A stretch of DNA of 64,000 nt from Afifella sp. IM 167 (GTDB taxonomy: Bacteria > Pseudomonadota > Alphaproteobacteria > Rhizobiales > Afifellaceae). The stretch's first letter is position 1. Each line of letters opens with the position of its first letter. The position numbers and the translations under genes were made by a program. The stretch covers positions 186,001-250,000 of the forward strand of contig NZ_NSLC01000003.1 in the NCBI RefSeq assembly GCF_020144925.1, in the 5' to 3' direction. The notes below the pieces were generated by a model. The model saw only the letters and a program-made list of their open reading frames with translations. It did no database searches and was not told the DNA's origin. Positions 35,868 through 44,981 of the stretch are shown one piece after another.

Positions 35868-37455
35868 CGATCTCCGGCCCCATCAGGGATGTCGGCAGCC
35901 AGGTGGAGATCCACGGCACGTAGGTGACGATCACCAGGAAGAGGAGAAGGATGCCCGTGAAGGGCATGGCCGCCTTCACCACCCGTATCAGGTCCATCCC
36001 GGTGATGCCGGAGGTGACGAAGAGGTTGAGCCCGATCGGCGGCGTGATCATGCCGATCTCCATGTTGACGATCATGATGATGCCGAGATGGATCGGGTCG
36101 ATGCCCAACTGGATGGCGATCGGGAAGACGACCGGCGCCACGATGAGCAGAAGGCCCGACGGCTCCATGAACTGGCCGCCGAGAAGCAGCAGAAGGTTCA
36201 CCGCGATCAGGAAGGTGAACCAGTTGAAGCCGGCGCCGAGCATCCAGTCGGTGATTGCCTGCGGGATGCGCTCGGAGGTGAGCACATGGGCAAAGAGCAG
36301 CGCGTTGACGATGATGAACATCAGCATGATCGTCGTCTTGCTGCTGTCGACGAGCACCTTTCGCGTGTCCGGGTGAAAGCAGGCGGCCGGAAAGCGGACG
36401 AGCATGTCCTTGAGGCCGCGACCCCAGATCGGGATGCTCGCCAGAAGCGCGCGCGGCGCCCCAGCGCCTTCGCGCCAAGCGAGGTAGGCGACGAGGGCGA
36501 GACCGGAGGCGCCGAGCGCCACGAGCTGGCGCTCCTCCAGAGGCGTGTCGGGAGCGAGGAAGAAGCCGAAGATCAGGATGAGGGCGCAAAGCGTCAGCGC
36601 GTAGACGAGGCCGAAGAAGCCATTGCGCGCCGCGTGCCCGTCTTCCTCCGTCACCCAGTCCCGACCCTTCAGGGGACCCATGTCGCGGTAGATGAAGAGG
36701 GCGACGAAGAAGGCATAGACCGCGGCCACGGCCGCCGCCTCGGTGGGCGTGAAGGCACCCCCATAGATGCCGCCAAGTATGACGACGATGAGGAAGAGGC
36801 CGGCGGCCGCATCCTTGCCGGCATGCATGAACTCTCCGAAGCCCGGGAAGGGCTGCGGCTGCAATTTGCGTATGCGGGCGTTGATGTAGATGCCGATCAT
36901 CAGCATCACGCCGGCGAGAATGCCGGGCAGGACGCCGGCCAGGAACATGCGGCCGACCGAGACATCCGTCGCGGCGGCATAGACGACCATGACGATGGAG
37001 GGCGGGATCAGAATGCCGAGCGTGCCGGCATTGGCGATGATGCCGGCGGCGAATTCCTTCGAATAACCGCTCTGGCGCATCGCCGCGATGGCGATGGAGC
37101 CGATGGCGACGACGGTCGCCGGCGAGGAACCGGAGAGCGCGGCGAACAGCATGCAGGCAAGCACCGAGGCCATCGCGAGGCCGCCGCGCAGATGCCCGAC
37201 CGTGGCGACGGCGAAGCGGATGATGCGCCGCGCTACGCCGCCCGTCGACAGGAAGGCGGAAGCGAGGATGAAGAAGGGGATCGCCAGCAGCGTGTAGTTC
37301 TGCGAGGCGGTGAAGAGCTGCAGCGCCACCGAGGACATGGAATCGCTGGAGAAGAACGCGATGACGATGACGCTCGACAGGCCGAGCGATATCGCGATCG
37401 GAACTCCCAGAAAAAGGAAGGCGATGACGAGGATAAAGAGGATGCCTGATTCCAT
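35854..37455 (-). CDS. dctM: TRAP transporter large permease with insert
   Basis: Large membrane subunit of a tripartite ATP-independent periplasmic transporter. 533 residues, against about 430 for common DctM. Residues 1-258 and 370-533 hold the canonical helices (GVPIAISLGLSSVIVI, ALSGSSPATVVAIGSIAI, IIANAGTLGILIPPS, PIGLNLFVTSGITGMDL). Residues about 259-369 are an extra stretch with two hydrophobic segments and a charged loop, as in some longer TRAP permeases. It ends the dctP-dctQ-dctM operon. Substrate is set by DctP and is probably an organic or sugar acid. Confidence 0.88.
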   Translation of the reverse strand: MESGILFILVIAFLFLGVPIAISLGLSSVIVIAFFSSDSMSSVALQLFTASQNYTLLAIPFFILASAFLSTGGVARRIIRFAVATVGHLRGGLAMASVLACMLFAALSGSSPATVVAIGSIAIAAMRQSGYSKEFAAGIIANAGTLGILIPPSIVMVVYAAATDVSVGRMFLAGVLPGILAGVMLMIGIYINARIRKLQPQPFPGFGEFMHAGKDAAAGLFLIVVILGGIYGGAFTPTEAAAVAAVYAFFVALFIYRDMGPLKGRDWVTEEDGHAARNGFFGLVYALTLCALILIFGFFLAPDTPLEERQLVALGASGLALVAYLAWREGAGAPRALLASIPIWGRGLKDMLVRFPAACFHPDTRKVLVDSSKTTIMLMFIIVNALLFAHVLTSERIPQAITDWMLGAGFNWFTFLIAVNLLLLLGGQFMEPSGLLLIVAPVVFPIAIQLGIDPIHLGIIMIVNMEIGMITPPIGLNLFVTSGITGMDLIRVVKAAMPFTGILLLFLVIVTYVPWISTWLPTSLMGPEIVTTR

Positions 37456-37476
37456 CGGGATGTGCTCGTTGGGGCT

Positions 37477-38223
37477 TTAGCGCCGGTGGTGCCAGTGCAG
37501 CCTGTGGGAATCCTCGATCGATTCCTCAAAGGGCTCCAGGTGTTCGTAGTCGTCGTCTTCGGGGTCCGGTGGATCGTCGCCGGGCGGATCGTCATCGGGC
37601 GGGTCGTCGTCCGCGGCGATGCCTTCGTGCTCGGCAACGAGCTCCTCGGCCTCGTGAGCGGCGACGATGAGGTCGCGCCGCCCGGTGATGATGGCGAACA
37701 TCGCCTGCACCGAGCGCAGCGCCAGCAGGAAAAGGCCGACGGGCAGGATGAGATAGGCGATCCAGCGCTGGACGCGCTCGGGCGCGCCGAAGCTCTCCTG
37801 CACCCAGACGGGATAGCGTAGGTCGTCGAGGCCGAGCGGCAGCTTGTAGAAGCGGATCCAGTAATCGACGGCGCCGCCTCGGGAATTGGCGCCGAGATAC
37901 TGCAGCCAGTCCGATTCCAGCAGGATGACGGCGTAAAGGACGGTGGCCAGCGCGCCGAAGACGGCGGCGACGCGGAAAAGCGGGCGCGGGAACATGCGGA
38001 TGAAGGCGTCGACGCCGAGATGGGAGCCGATCTTCACGCCATAGGCCATGCCGAAGAGGATGAGCCAGGCAAACAGGATGCGGGTGAATTCCAGAGCCCC
38101 GGTCCAGCCCGAATGGAAGATGTAGCGGGCGACCACCTGGGTGAACTGGGTCAAGGTCATCGCGGCCAGCAACAGCGCGATGAAGCCCTCCTCAAGCGAT
38201 GTGACCCAGCTCTTCTTGCGCAT
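37477..38223 (-). CDS. dctQ: TRAP transporter small permease with acidic Pro-rich tail
   Basis: 248 residues from the ATG at 38223 (GGAGGG upstream). Four hydrophobic helices with the DctQ-type segments FTQVVARYIFHSGWTGALEFTRILFAWLILFG and SHLGVDAF. After the last helix (LILPVGLFLLALRSVQAMF) comes an unusual cytoplasmic tail from about residue 205 built from DDDPP and GDDPP units, then an acidic end. Normal DctQ is about 160-200 residues. It follows dctP by 138 bases holding a large hairpin and precedes dctM by 21 bases. Confidence 0.86.
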   Translation of the reverse strand: MRKKSWVTSLEEGFIALLLAAMTLTQFTQVVARYIFHSGWTGALEFTRILFAWLILFGMAYGVKIGSHLGVDAFIRMFPRPLFRVAAVFGALATVLYAVILLESDWLQYLGANSRGGAVDYWIRFYKLPLGLDDLRYPVWVQESFGAPERVQRWIAYLILPVGLFLLALRSVQAMFAIITGRRDLIVAAHEAEELVAEHEGIAADDDPPDDDPPGDDPPDPEDDDYEHLEPFEESIEDSHRLHWHHRR

Positions 38224-38260
38224 CAGAGCCCTCCCCAGGCCCTTTCCGGATAACAGAGAA

Positions 38261-38302
38261 CCGCGGGGCCGCAAGCATTCTGCGATACTTGCGGTCCCGC
38301 GG
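38261..38302 (-). other. intercistronic stem-loop between dctP and dctQ
   Basis: On the minus strand CCGCGGGACCGCAAG and CTTGCGGCCCCGCGG pair in 14 of 15 positions around a 12-base loop, 59 bases after the dctP stop. Only a weak U-rich run follows. Such elements can stabilise the upstream message or cut read-through so that the binding protein is made in excess. Confidence 0.75.
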
Positions 38303-38361
38303 AAATCTTTCTGTCAGGCATATCCCGCGCCTTCCGAGAAAGGCGCGGGCAAAGTCGCCGA

Positions 38362-39366
38362 TCAGCTGTTGCCGGCAGCAACCGCCGCGTCGATCACGTC
38401 CTGGCCGACATCGTCGCGGAACTGGTCCCAGACCGGCTTCATGGCATCGACCCAGGCCTGACGCTGCTCGGGCGTGAGCTCACGCACCGTGCCACCGGCC
38501 GTGATGATCTTCTGCTTGGCCTCTTCGTTGATCTCCTCGGCGCGCGCATTGTACTCGTCGCTGACCTCCTTGAAGATCGACAGGAACTGCTCGCGCACGT
38601 CAGGATCGAGACCGTCGAGCCATTCCGTCGAGGTGACCGCCAGATAGGTCAGAAGCTGGTGGTTGGTCTCGGTGATGCCGTCCTGCACCTCGAAGAACTT
38701 TTGGGTGTAGATGTTGGACCAGGAATTCTCCTGACCGTCGACGACACCCGTCTGCAGGGCGCCGTAGACTTCCGAGAAGGCCAGCTTCTGGGCATTGGCG
38801 CCGAGCGCCTCGATCATCGCCTCGGCGACGTCGGAGGTCTGGATACGGAACTTCAGACCCTTGGCGTCGGTCGGCGCGATCAGCGGCTTGTTGGCGGAAA
38901 ACTGCTTCAGGCCGTTGTAGATGTAGCCGAGGCCGATGAAGCCCTTGTCCTCGATGGCGTGGAGCAGCTCCTCACCCTTTTCGGAGTTGGAGAAGTTGTT
39001 CACGGCCTTCATGCTCGGGAACAGGAACGGAAAGTCCCAGATGCGGAATTTCTTGGTGTAGGCCTCGAACTTCGACAGCGACGGCGCGGCAAGCTGCACA
39101 TCGCCGAGAAGCAGGGCTTCCATCACCTTGTCGTCGTCGAAAAGCTGGGAGTTCGGGAAAACCTGCATGCAGGCCTTTCCGTCCATCTCCTTGTTGACGC
39201 GCTCGGCGAGCGCGGCGGCCATTTCACCCTTCGGATGGCCCTGTGCCGCGACGACGTGGCTGAACTTGATGACCATCTCGCCGTCGTCGCAGCCTTCCTG
39301 CGCGAAGGCAGGCGCGGCGCCGACGAGCAACGCTGCAGCGGCAATACCGCCGATAAACTTCTTCAT
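38362..39366 (-). CDS. dctP: TRAP transporter substrate-binding protein (DctP family)
   Basis: 334 residues with a clear Sec signal peptide (MKKFIGGIAAAALLVGAAPAFA), so periplasmic. DctP-family blocks: IKFSHVVAAQGHPKGEMAAALAERVNK, LQLAAPSLSKFEAY-type segments, DAKGLKFRIQTSDVAEAMIEALGANAQ with the Arg that clamps a carboxylate, and YGALQTGVVDGQENSWSNI. First gene of dctPQM, with GGGAGGAA before the ATG. The ligand is probably an organic or sugar acid; closeness to the dehydratase block suggests an aldonate (inference). Confidence 0.92.
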   Translation of the reverse strand: MKKFIGGIAAAALLVGAAPAFAQEGCDDGEMVIKFSHVVAAQGHPKGEMAAALAERVNKEMDGKACMQVFPNSQLFDDDKVMEALLLGDVQLAAPSLSKFEAYTKKFRIWDFPFLFPSMKAVNNFSNSEKGEELLHAIEDKGFIGLGYIYNGLKQFSANKPLIAPTDAKGLKFRIQTSDVAEAMIEALGANAQKLAFSEVYGALQTGVVDGQENSWSNIYTQKFFEVQDGITETNHQLLTYLAVTSTEWLDGLDPDVREQFLSIFKEVSDEYNARAEEINEEAKQKIITAGGTVRELTPEQRQAWVDAMKPVWDQFRDDVGQDVIDAAVAAGNS

Positions 39367-39465
39367 TGGATTCCTCCCTCAGGACCAACTCAAACACAAA
39401 GCGTAAAAGCGAGGCCCGGGGCAAGTCTCCCTGCCCGCGGGCCTCTCCCCTTCGCCCTAAGTACT

Positions 39466-39537
39466 TATACGACTGGGGATTGTGGATTGGCCAGCCCGGT
39501 TGTCGCAGCCCTACTAACGTCTCATACGCTTGGGGAT
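39466..39537. repeat. near-identical 14-base direct repeat upstream of dctP
   Basis: ATACGACTGGGGAT (39467-39480) and ATACGCTTGGGGAT (39524-39537) match at 12 of 14 positions, 57 bases apart start to start. A palindrome AAGTACTT at 39459-39466 adjoins the first copy. They lie in the 192-base gap between dctP and modC and could be regulator sites. Confidence 0.4.
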
Positions 39538-39558
39538 GGACGAAAGGTGGAGCCCTTT

Positions 39559-40686
39559 TCAGGCCGGGGTTGTGCGCTCGGGGGTTGCGGCGGAGGGGGC
39601 GAGGGCGACACCCTTCACCTGCGCGTAGACGAGCATGCCCTCGGCAAGCGCCAGATGGTCGAAGGAGCGCAGGGTGACGCGCGAGAGGAGCCGCGCACCG
39701 CTTCCATCCTCGCCGAGGCCGAGCACGATCAACCTCTCGTGCGGTCCGACCGGCCGATGGGCGAGGATGCGGGCCGGCAGGATGTTGATGATCGTGGTGC
39801 TTTCCGGCGGCTTGCGCGCGAGGCTGACGTCGCCCGCGCCGACCCTGAGGCGCCGTGGCGTGCCGGGCCGGCCCGCCGGGGAGGGGATGACGATCTCGCC
39901 GCCGTCTACAGCAAGCGTCGCGATGCCATAGGCGGGGTCGTAGCCGGTGACGATCGCATCGAGACTGACGGCCGCCTCGCGCGAGGTGGCGAGCGGCAGG
40001 GCGGGATCGCTCTGCAGCTCGGAGAGCTTTCCCGAGGCGATCACGCGGCCCTCCTCCATCAGGACGAGATGGTCGGCGAGGCGCTCCAGCTCGCCGATGT
40101 CGTGGCTGACATAAAGCACGGGGATGGCGAGCCGCTCGTGCAGCCGCTCCAGAAAGGGCAGGATTCCGTCCTTGGTCTGCCGGTCGAGGGCGGAGAGGGG
40201 CTCGTCCATGAGGAGAAGCCTGGGCTGGGAGAGGAGAGCCCGGCCGATGGCGACGCGCTGGCGCTCGCCGCCCGAGAGCCTGGCGGGCGAGCGATCCAGA
40301 AGATGCCCGATGCCGAGGAGTTCGACGACCTCTTCAAGGCCCGTGCCCTCGCCTGGACGGGGAGGGCGGCGGCGCGGGGCGCCGTAGAGAATGTTGCGGC
40401 GGACGGAAAGGTGCGGAAAGAGGCTCGCTTCCTGGAAGACGTAGCCAATCGGGCGGCGATGTGCCGGGCGAAAGGTCGCAGCGTCCTGCCAGACCTCGCC
40501 GGCAAGCGATAAGTACCCTTCCAGGCGCTGGAGCCCCGCCGCGCAGCGCAGCACCGAGGTCTTGCCGCAGCCGGATGGCCCGAAGATGCCGATGACGCCC
40601 CGCGCCGGGACGCAGAATGCGGCATTAAGCGCGAAGCCGCCGAAACGGCCGGTGAAGGCGAGGTCGATGGTGCCGGGTTCTTCCAT
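39559..40686 (-). CDS. modC: molybdate ABC transporter ATP-binding protein
   Basis: 375-residue ATPase of the molybdate importer. Walker [10 protein letters not shown] near 36, signature [18 protein letters not shown], Walker [13 protein letters not shown], switch His in [15 protein letters not shown]. The last 70 residues form a TOBE (Mop-like) domain ([57 protein letters not shown]), typical of ModC. It starts 8 bases after modB on the same strand; modA-modB-modC form one operon. Confidence 0.94.
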   Translation of the reverse strand: MEEPGTIDLAFTGRFGGFALNAAFCVPARGVIGIFGPSGCGKTSVLRCAAGLQRLEGYLSLAGEVWQDAATFRPAHRRPIGYVFQEASLFPHLSVRRNILYGAPRRRPPRPGEGTGLEEVVELLGIGHLLDRSPARLSGGERQRVAIGRALLSQPRLLLMDEPLSALDRQTKDGILPFLERLHERLAIPVLYVSHDIGELERLADHLVLMEEGRVIASGKLSELQSDPALPLATSREAAVSLDAIVTGYDPAYGIATLAVDGGEIVIPSPAGRPGTPRRLRVGAGDVSLARKPPESTTIINILPARILAHRPVGPHERLIVLGLGEDGSGARLLSRVTLRSFDHLALAEGMLVYAQVKGVALAPSAATPERTTPA

Positions 40687-40693
40687 GCCGCCC

Positions 40694-41386
40694 TCAATCG
40701 CCCGAGCGGGCGACGCGCTTTTCGACGATCGTCATGGTCAGGATGACGATGAAGGCGAAGGCCGCCATGCCTGCGGCAAGAAGGTTCGCCTCGCCCCATC
40801 TCAGCGTTTCCACATAATCGTAGATGGCAACCGAGAGCACCTTGGTCTCGCCCGGAATATTGCCGCCGATCATCAGGACGACGCCGAACTCTCCAACGGT
40901 ATGGGCGAAGCCGAGAACGGCGCCGGTCAGGAAGCCGGGGCGGGCGAGCGGCAGGGCGACGCTCCAGAAGGCGCGGGCGGGCGAGGCGCGCAGCGTCGCC
41001 GCCACTTCCATCGGCCTTTCGCCCATCGCCTCGAAGGCGTTGCGGATCGGCTGCACGACGAAGGGCATGGAATAGATGACGGAGCCGATGACGAGCCCCT
41101 CGAAGGTGAAGGCGAGAGTGCGCCCGCCCCAGAGGCCGGCGAGCGCCCCGCCCGGCCCGGAAGGGCCGAGCGCCACGAGGAGGTAGAAGCCGAGAACCGT
41201 CGGCGGCAGGACGAGCGGCAGTGCGACGACGGTCGCGACCGCCTCCTTCCACCAGGCCCGCGAGCGGGCAAGCCACCAGGCGATCGGTGTGCCGATGAAG
41301 AGCAGGATCGCCGTCGTGATGGCCGCCAGCTCGACGGTGAGGCGGATCGCCGAGACCGTCTCGGAGGAAAGGACCGGCACGGGCAA
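40694..41386 (-). CDS. modB: molybdate ABC transporter permease
   Basis: 230 residues, five hydrophobic helices, and the EAA-type loop [54 protein letters not shown], which fits ModB. The predicted first codon is TTG (41386), directly after the modA stop; an in-frame GTG 6 bases later is an alternative. GGAAG in the modA end serves as ribosome site. Confidence 0.93.
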   Translation of the reverse strand: MPVPVLSSETVSAIRLTVELAAITTAILLFIGTPIAWWLARSRAWWKEAVATVVALPLVLPPTVLGFYLLVALGPSGPGGALAGLWGGRTLAFTFEGLVIGSVIYSMPFVVQPIRNAFEAMGERPMEVAATLRASPARAFWSVALPLARPGFLTGAVLGFAHTVGEFGVVLMIGGNIPGETKVLSVAIYDYVETLRWGEANLLAAGMAAFAFIVILTMTIVEKRVARSGD

Positions 41387-42145
41387 TCAGCTTCCGGCGG
41401 CGGTGCCGTAGCCGTATTTCTCGATGATGGCGCCGGCTTCCGGGCCCCTCAGGAAATCCAGAAAGGCCTTCGCGCCGCTGCTTTCCTCACCCTTCTTCAA
41501 CAGGACGGCATCCTGGCGGATCGGGGTATAGAGATCGGCGGGCACTTCCCAGCGCGAGCCTTCGCTCTTGCCTGCGATTTGCGACAGGGCCACGAAGCCG
41601 AGCTCTGCATTGCCGGTCTGCACAAACTGGAACGTCTGGGCGATGTTGTTGCCCTGGACGATCTTCGGCTCCAGGGCGGCGTAGACGCCGATCGCCTTCA
41701 TGGCCTCGACGGCGGCTGCGCCGTAAGGCGCGGTCTGCGGATTGGCGATGGCGAGCTTGTCGAAATCGCCCGCCTTCAGCGTCTCCTCCCCCGCGATGAG
41801 GCCCGCGTCGGTGCTCCACAGGACGATCTTGCCGATCGCGTAGGTGAACTCGGTTCCCTCCACCCCGTAGCCTTCCTTCACGGCCTTGACCGGGCGCGCA
41901 TCGTCGGCGGCAAGAAAGATCTCGAAGGGCGCTCCCTGGCTGATCTGGGTGTAGAGCTGGCCGGTGGAGCCGAAGGACAGGATCGCCGCCTCGCCGGTCT
42001 TCTCCTTGAAAGCGGCGGCGATCTCCTTGGCGGCCTCGGTGAAGTTGGCGGCGACGGCGATATTCGTGTCCGCCGCGAGCGCGGCCTGCGCGCCGGAAAG
42101 GACAAGGGCGGCAAGGCCTGCCGCGAGCATTCTCAAAGGCTTCAT
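41387..42145 (-). CDS. modA: molybdate-binding periplasmic protein
   Basis: 252 residues from the ATG at 42145 (GGGGGA upstream). Signal peptide MLAAGLAALVLSGAQAALAA. ModA blocks: NIAVAANFTEAAKEIAAAFKEKTG, LSFGSTGQLYTQISQGAPFEIFLAADDARP (oxyanion-binding Ser residues), IANPQTAPYGAAAVEAM, and FVQTGNAELGFVALSQI with the binding region. First gene of modABC, 16 bases after modE on the same strand. Confidence 0.95.
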   Translation of the reverse strand: MKPLRMLAAGLAALVLSGAQAALAADTNIAVAANFTEAAKEIAAAFKEKTGEAAILSFGSTGQLYTQISQGAPFEIFLAADDARPVKAVKEGYGVEGTEFTYAIGKIVLWSTDAGLIAGEETLKAGDFDKLAIANPQTAPYGAAAVEAMKAIGVYAALEPKIVQGNNIAQTFQFVQTGNAELGFVALSQIAGKSEGSRWEVPADLYTPIRQDAVLLKKGEESSGAKAFLDFLRGPEAGAIIEKYGYGTAAGS

Positions 42146-42161
42146 TTGGTCCCCCAGATGG

Positions 42162-42968
42162 TCAGTCGATTGCAAGGATGACATGTGCCGCGTCGAACAG
42201 GGCGCAGGCGGGCTTTCCAGGCTCAAGTCCCAGCTTGGTCGCGCTCTCGGCGGTGATGGTGGCGGCCAGGCTCTTGCCGCTGCCGATATCGAGAACGACC
42301 TCGGCGGTGACCTCCGAGCGTGTCATGCGCCGGATCGTGCCGGGCACGCAGTTGCGCACCGAGATGCTCGGCCCTTCCAGGCCGGGCGCGATGATGACAA
42401 AGGGCGCCTTGATGAGCGCAATCGCCTCGCGCCCGACGCAAAGGCCGAGCTCCCTCACGCTCTCCTGCGTGACGAGAGCGTGGATCGTCGTTCCCTCGCC
42501 AAGCGCAAGCGCCACCTCGGCGGAGAGTTTGTCGGAGCGGATGTCGGCTATGGTGCCGCGGAGCGCGTTGCGGGCGCTGGTCTTCATGAGCATTCCCGAG
42601 ACGAGGTTGAGCGGCGAGATGCCGGTGCCGGAAAGATGCGGCTCGAGCGAGCGCACGACGCGCGCCATCTCGGCCTCAAGGCGGTGATAGGCCTCGATGA
42701 CCTTGACGCCCGTCTCGGTGAGGCTCGCCCCGCCGCCCGCCTTGCCGCCAGTACGCTTTTCGAGAAGCGGCTGGCCGAAGAGGTTCGCCATGGCGTCGAG
42801 CGCGTCCCAGGCGGCCTTGTAGGTGAGACCCGCCGCCTTGGCCCCGGCGGTGATGGAGCCCTCTCGCGCCACTGCCTCCAGAAGTCGAATCCGCTCGCGC
42901 CCCACGGCCGGGGAATCCACGCTCCGCAGCGTCACGAGGGCTTCGATCTCCATCGTCTCGGGCCTCAT
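42162..42968 (-). CDS. modE: molybdate-responsive regulator ModE
   Basis: 268 residues. Residues about 20-110 form a winged helix (RIRLLEAVAREGSITAGAKAAGLTYKAAWDALDAMANLFGQPLLEKRTGGKAGGGASLTETG), as in LysR-like ModE. The C-terminus carries two Mop repeats (SARNALRGTIADI... and SVRNCVPGTIRRM...), the molybdate-binding di-Mop domain. In E. coli ModE-molybdate represses modABC. Here it precedes modABC and diverges from mop, with a ModE-like palindrome between. An alternative start 15 bases later (MEIEALV) is possible. Confidence 0.93.
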   Translation of the reverse strand: MRPETMEIEALVTLRSVDSPAVGRERIRLLEAVAREGSITAGAKAAGLTYKAAWDALDAMANLFGQPLLEKRTGGKAGGGASLTETGVKVIEAYHRLEAEMARVVRSLEPHLSGTGISPLNLVSGMLMKTSARNALRGTIADIRSDKLSAEVALALGEGTTIHALVTQESVRELGLCVGREAIALIKAPFVIIAPGLEGPSISVRNCVPGTIRRMTRSEVTAEVVLDIGSGKSLAATITAESATKLGLEPGKPACALFDAAHVILAID

Positions 42969-42974
42969 CTAACG

Positions 42975-42998
42975 TCGTATAGTCAGGCTATATAGCGA
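42975..42998. promoter_or_regulatory. candidate ModE operator
   Basis: Imperfect palindrome TCGTATAG-TCAGG-CTATATAGCGA in the 69-base gap between modE and mop. It resembles the known ModE box (CGnTATA, 6-10 bases, TATAnCG) and overlaps possible -10 elements of both genes, consistent with autoregulation. Confidence 0.6.
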
Positions 42999-43037
42999 GC
43001 AGATAGAGAAGGCCAGTACGACGAACGGGGGAGAGCG

Positions 43038-43253
43038 ATGAAGCTCAGTGCACGCAACCAGCTGAAGGGAAGGATCGTGGCAATCGTGAAGGGCGCCACC
43101 ACCACGCATGTTCGGATCGACACCGGCGGGGCGATCGTCACTTCGGCGATCACCAACGAGGCGGTGGAGGAACTCGGCCTTGCCGAGGGGCAGGAGGCCT
43201 ATGCGGTGATCAAGGCTTCCGACGTGATGATCGGCATTGCCGATCCGGCCTGA
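43038..43253 (+). CDS. mop: mono-Mop molybdate-binding protein (molbindin)
   Basis: 71-residue single TOBE/Mop domain, MKLSARNQLKGRIVAIVKGATTTHVRIDTGGAIVTSAITNEAVEELGLAEGQEAYAVIKASDVMIGI, the classic molbindin fold that binds molybdate in a hexamer as a cytoplasmic store. It diverges from modE and shares the candidate ModE operator. GGGGGAGAG is upstream of the ATG. Confidence 0.92.
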   Translation: MKLSARNQLKGRIVAIVKGATTTHVRIDTGGAIVTSAITNEAVEELGLAEGQEAYAVIKASDVMIGIADPA

Positions 43254-43260
43254 CATGAAA

Positions 43261-43287
43261 AAGGGCGAGGCCGCCGGCCTCGCCCTT
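43261..43287. terminator. bidirectional terminator between mop and otsA
   Basis: AAGGGCGAGGCC-GCC-GGCCTCGCCCTT, a 12-bp stem with a 3-base loop between converging mop and otsA. On the minus strand it is followed by TTT, making it a strong terminator for otsA. Confidence 0.8.
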
Positions 43288-43315
43288 CAATTCAACGCGA
43301 TAAGGCGCCGGCATT

Positions 43316-44875
43316 CTACAACATGAAGAAGCTGCGCAGGGAGTGCAGCGCTCCCCGGCGCTCCTCGCTGCGGCGAGCGGGGGCAGAGGTGGTGCCCGGC
43401 AGCTTGGTGGTGACCATCGCCTCCTTCTCCGGTCGCTTCGGCGCCACCGCATTGGGCGGCTTGCCGCTCGCCGTCGGGGCGGAGGAACGGCCAAGTCCCT
43501 TGTCCGCGCGCTCTTCCAGAGCGTGAAGGATGGCTTCGCACCAGGCCTGCGCCGTGCCCTTCTTGAGGCGGGCGAACATCGCGTCCCAGCGCTGCTTGCG
43601 CTCCTCCAGCGGCATGTTGAGCGCCTGCTGCAGGGCGCGGGCCAGCGAGGCCGTGTCGTAGGGATTGACGATGAGCGCCTCGGGCAGCTCCTTCACCGCG
43701 CCGGCAAAGCGCGAGAGGACGAGGACGCCCGGATCCTCCGGATCCTGCGCGGCGACGTATTCCTTGGCGACGAGGTTCATGCCGTCGCGCAGCGGCGTCA
43801 CGAGGCCGACGCGGCTCGCCCGGTAGATGCCGGCAAGGGCCCGGCGGGTGAAGCCCCGCGTCATGATGCGGATCGGCACCCAGTCGAGCGCCGAATAGGC
43901 GCCGTTGATGTGGCCGGCGAGCTCCTCCAGCTCGCTCCTGAGGTCGGAATAGGCCTCAAGGTCGGAGCGAGACAGCGGCGCCACCTGCATCAGGCTGACG
44001 CGCCCGCGGTTCTCCGGATAATCCTGCAGGAGCCGCTCGAAGCCGCGGAAGCGCTCCGGGATGCCCTTGGAATAGTCCAGCCGGTCGACGCCGATGATCT
44101 GCTCACGGCCGCGCAGCAGGACCTTCAGCTGCGCCTCGTGCTCCTTCGCCTCGTCGGAGACGGCGAATTCGGCGAAGCTCTCGGTGTCGATGCCGATCGG
44201 GAAGGTGGAAGCGCGGAAGATGCGGCCATAGGCCGTCAGCTCGTCGTTCTCGCCCTCGCTGCCGCCGAGCTCCTCGACGACGTAGCGGGCGAAATTGCGC
44301 CGGTCATTGTCCGTCTGAAAGCCGATCACGTCATAGGCGGTGAGGGCGCGAATGAGCGAATGCGAGTTCGGCAGCGCCGTCATGATTTCCGGGCTCGGGA
44401 ACGGCACGTGAAGGAAATAGGCCATCGGCCCGTCAAAGCCGGATTCGCGCAGGCGCTCGCCGAGGGGAATGTAGTGGTAGTCGTGAACCCAGACCATGTC
44501 GCCGGGCTGGGTCTGCGGCATCAGCCTTGCCGCCATGCGCTCGTTCACCCTGCGATAGGCGTTCTCGTAACGCTGGTCGAACTCGGCGAGATCGAGACGG
44601 TAATGCAGAAGGGGCCAGAGGGTGCGGTTGGCGTAACCGGCGTAGAACTCCTCGACGTCCTCTGCGGTCAGATCGATGGTGGCGAGGCGTACCTTGCCAT
44701 GCTCCTCGACCTTCATCTCGCCGAAGGTGCCCTCCGAGCTCTTGTCGCCGGACCAGCCAAACCAGATGCCGCCACGCGAGCGCAAAGCATCGCCGAGGCC
44801 AACTGCCAAACCGCCGGCCTTGCCGCCGTCTGTCAGCGGGCCCACGCGATTTGATACAACGATCAGTCGCCTCAT
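43316..44875 (-). CDS. otsA: trehalose-6-phosphate synthase
   Basis: GT20 enzyme joining UDP-glucose and glucose-6-phosphate, 519 residues against about 470 in E. coli. Landmarks: [23 protein letters not shown] at the start, [16 protein letters not shown] near 148, [22 protein letters not shown] near 265 and [15 protein letters not shown] near 360. The extra C-terminal 50 residues are Ala/Pro/Lys-rich and end in HSLRSFFML. It follows otsB on the same strand by 106 bases. Confidence 0.95.
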   Translation of the reverse strand: MRRLIVVSNRVGPLTDGGKAGGLAVGLGDALRSRGGIWFGWSGDKSSEGTFGEMKVEEHGKVRLATIDLTAEDVEEFYAGYANRTLWPLLHYRLDLAEFDQRYENAYRRVNERMAARLMPQTQPGDMVWVHDYHYIPLGERLRESGFDGPMAYFLHVPFPSPEIMTALPNSHSLIRALTAYDVIGFQTDNDRRNFARYVVEELGGSEGENDELTAYGRIFRASTFPIGIDTESFAEFAVSDEAKEHEAQLKVLLRGREQIIGVDRLDYSKGIPERFRGFERLLQDYPENRGRVSLMQVAPLSRSDLEAYSDLRSELEELAGHINGAYSALDWVPIRIMTRGFTRRALAGIYRASRVGLVTPLRDGMNLVAKEYVAAQDPEDPGVLVLSRFAGAVKELPEALIVNPYDTASLARALQQALNMPLEERKQRWDAMFARLKKGTAQAWCEAILHALEERADKGLGRSSAPTASGKPPNAVAPKRPEKEAMVTTKLPGTTSAPARRSEERRGALHSLRSFFML

Positions 44876-44981
44876 GTGACTGGTGCTCCCTCCCCGAGAT
44901 TCGGTGTCTCGATCTTCGACTTCTTTTCGTCTGGCAAAACCCGGAAGGCATCCTCCCGGTTCCTCGGCCAGTCACGAATCT

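Noticed and set aside
35740-37449. 569-codon plus-strand frame opposite dctM
   Set aside because: Highly charged Asp/Glu/Arg product with no motif, and dctM is clear on the other strand.
38659-40512. 617-codon plus-strand frame opposite dctP and modC
   Set aside because: It crosses the intergenic gap and two known minus-strand genes; composition is typical of an antisense shadow.
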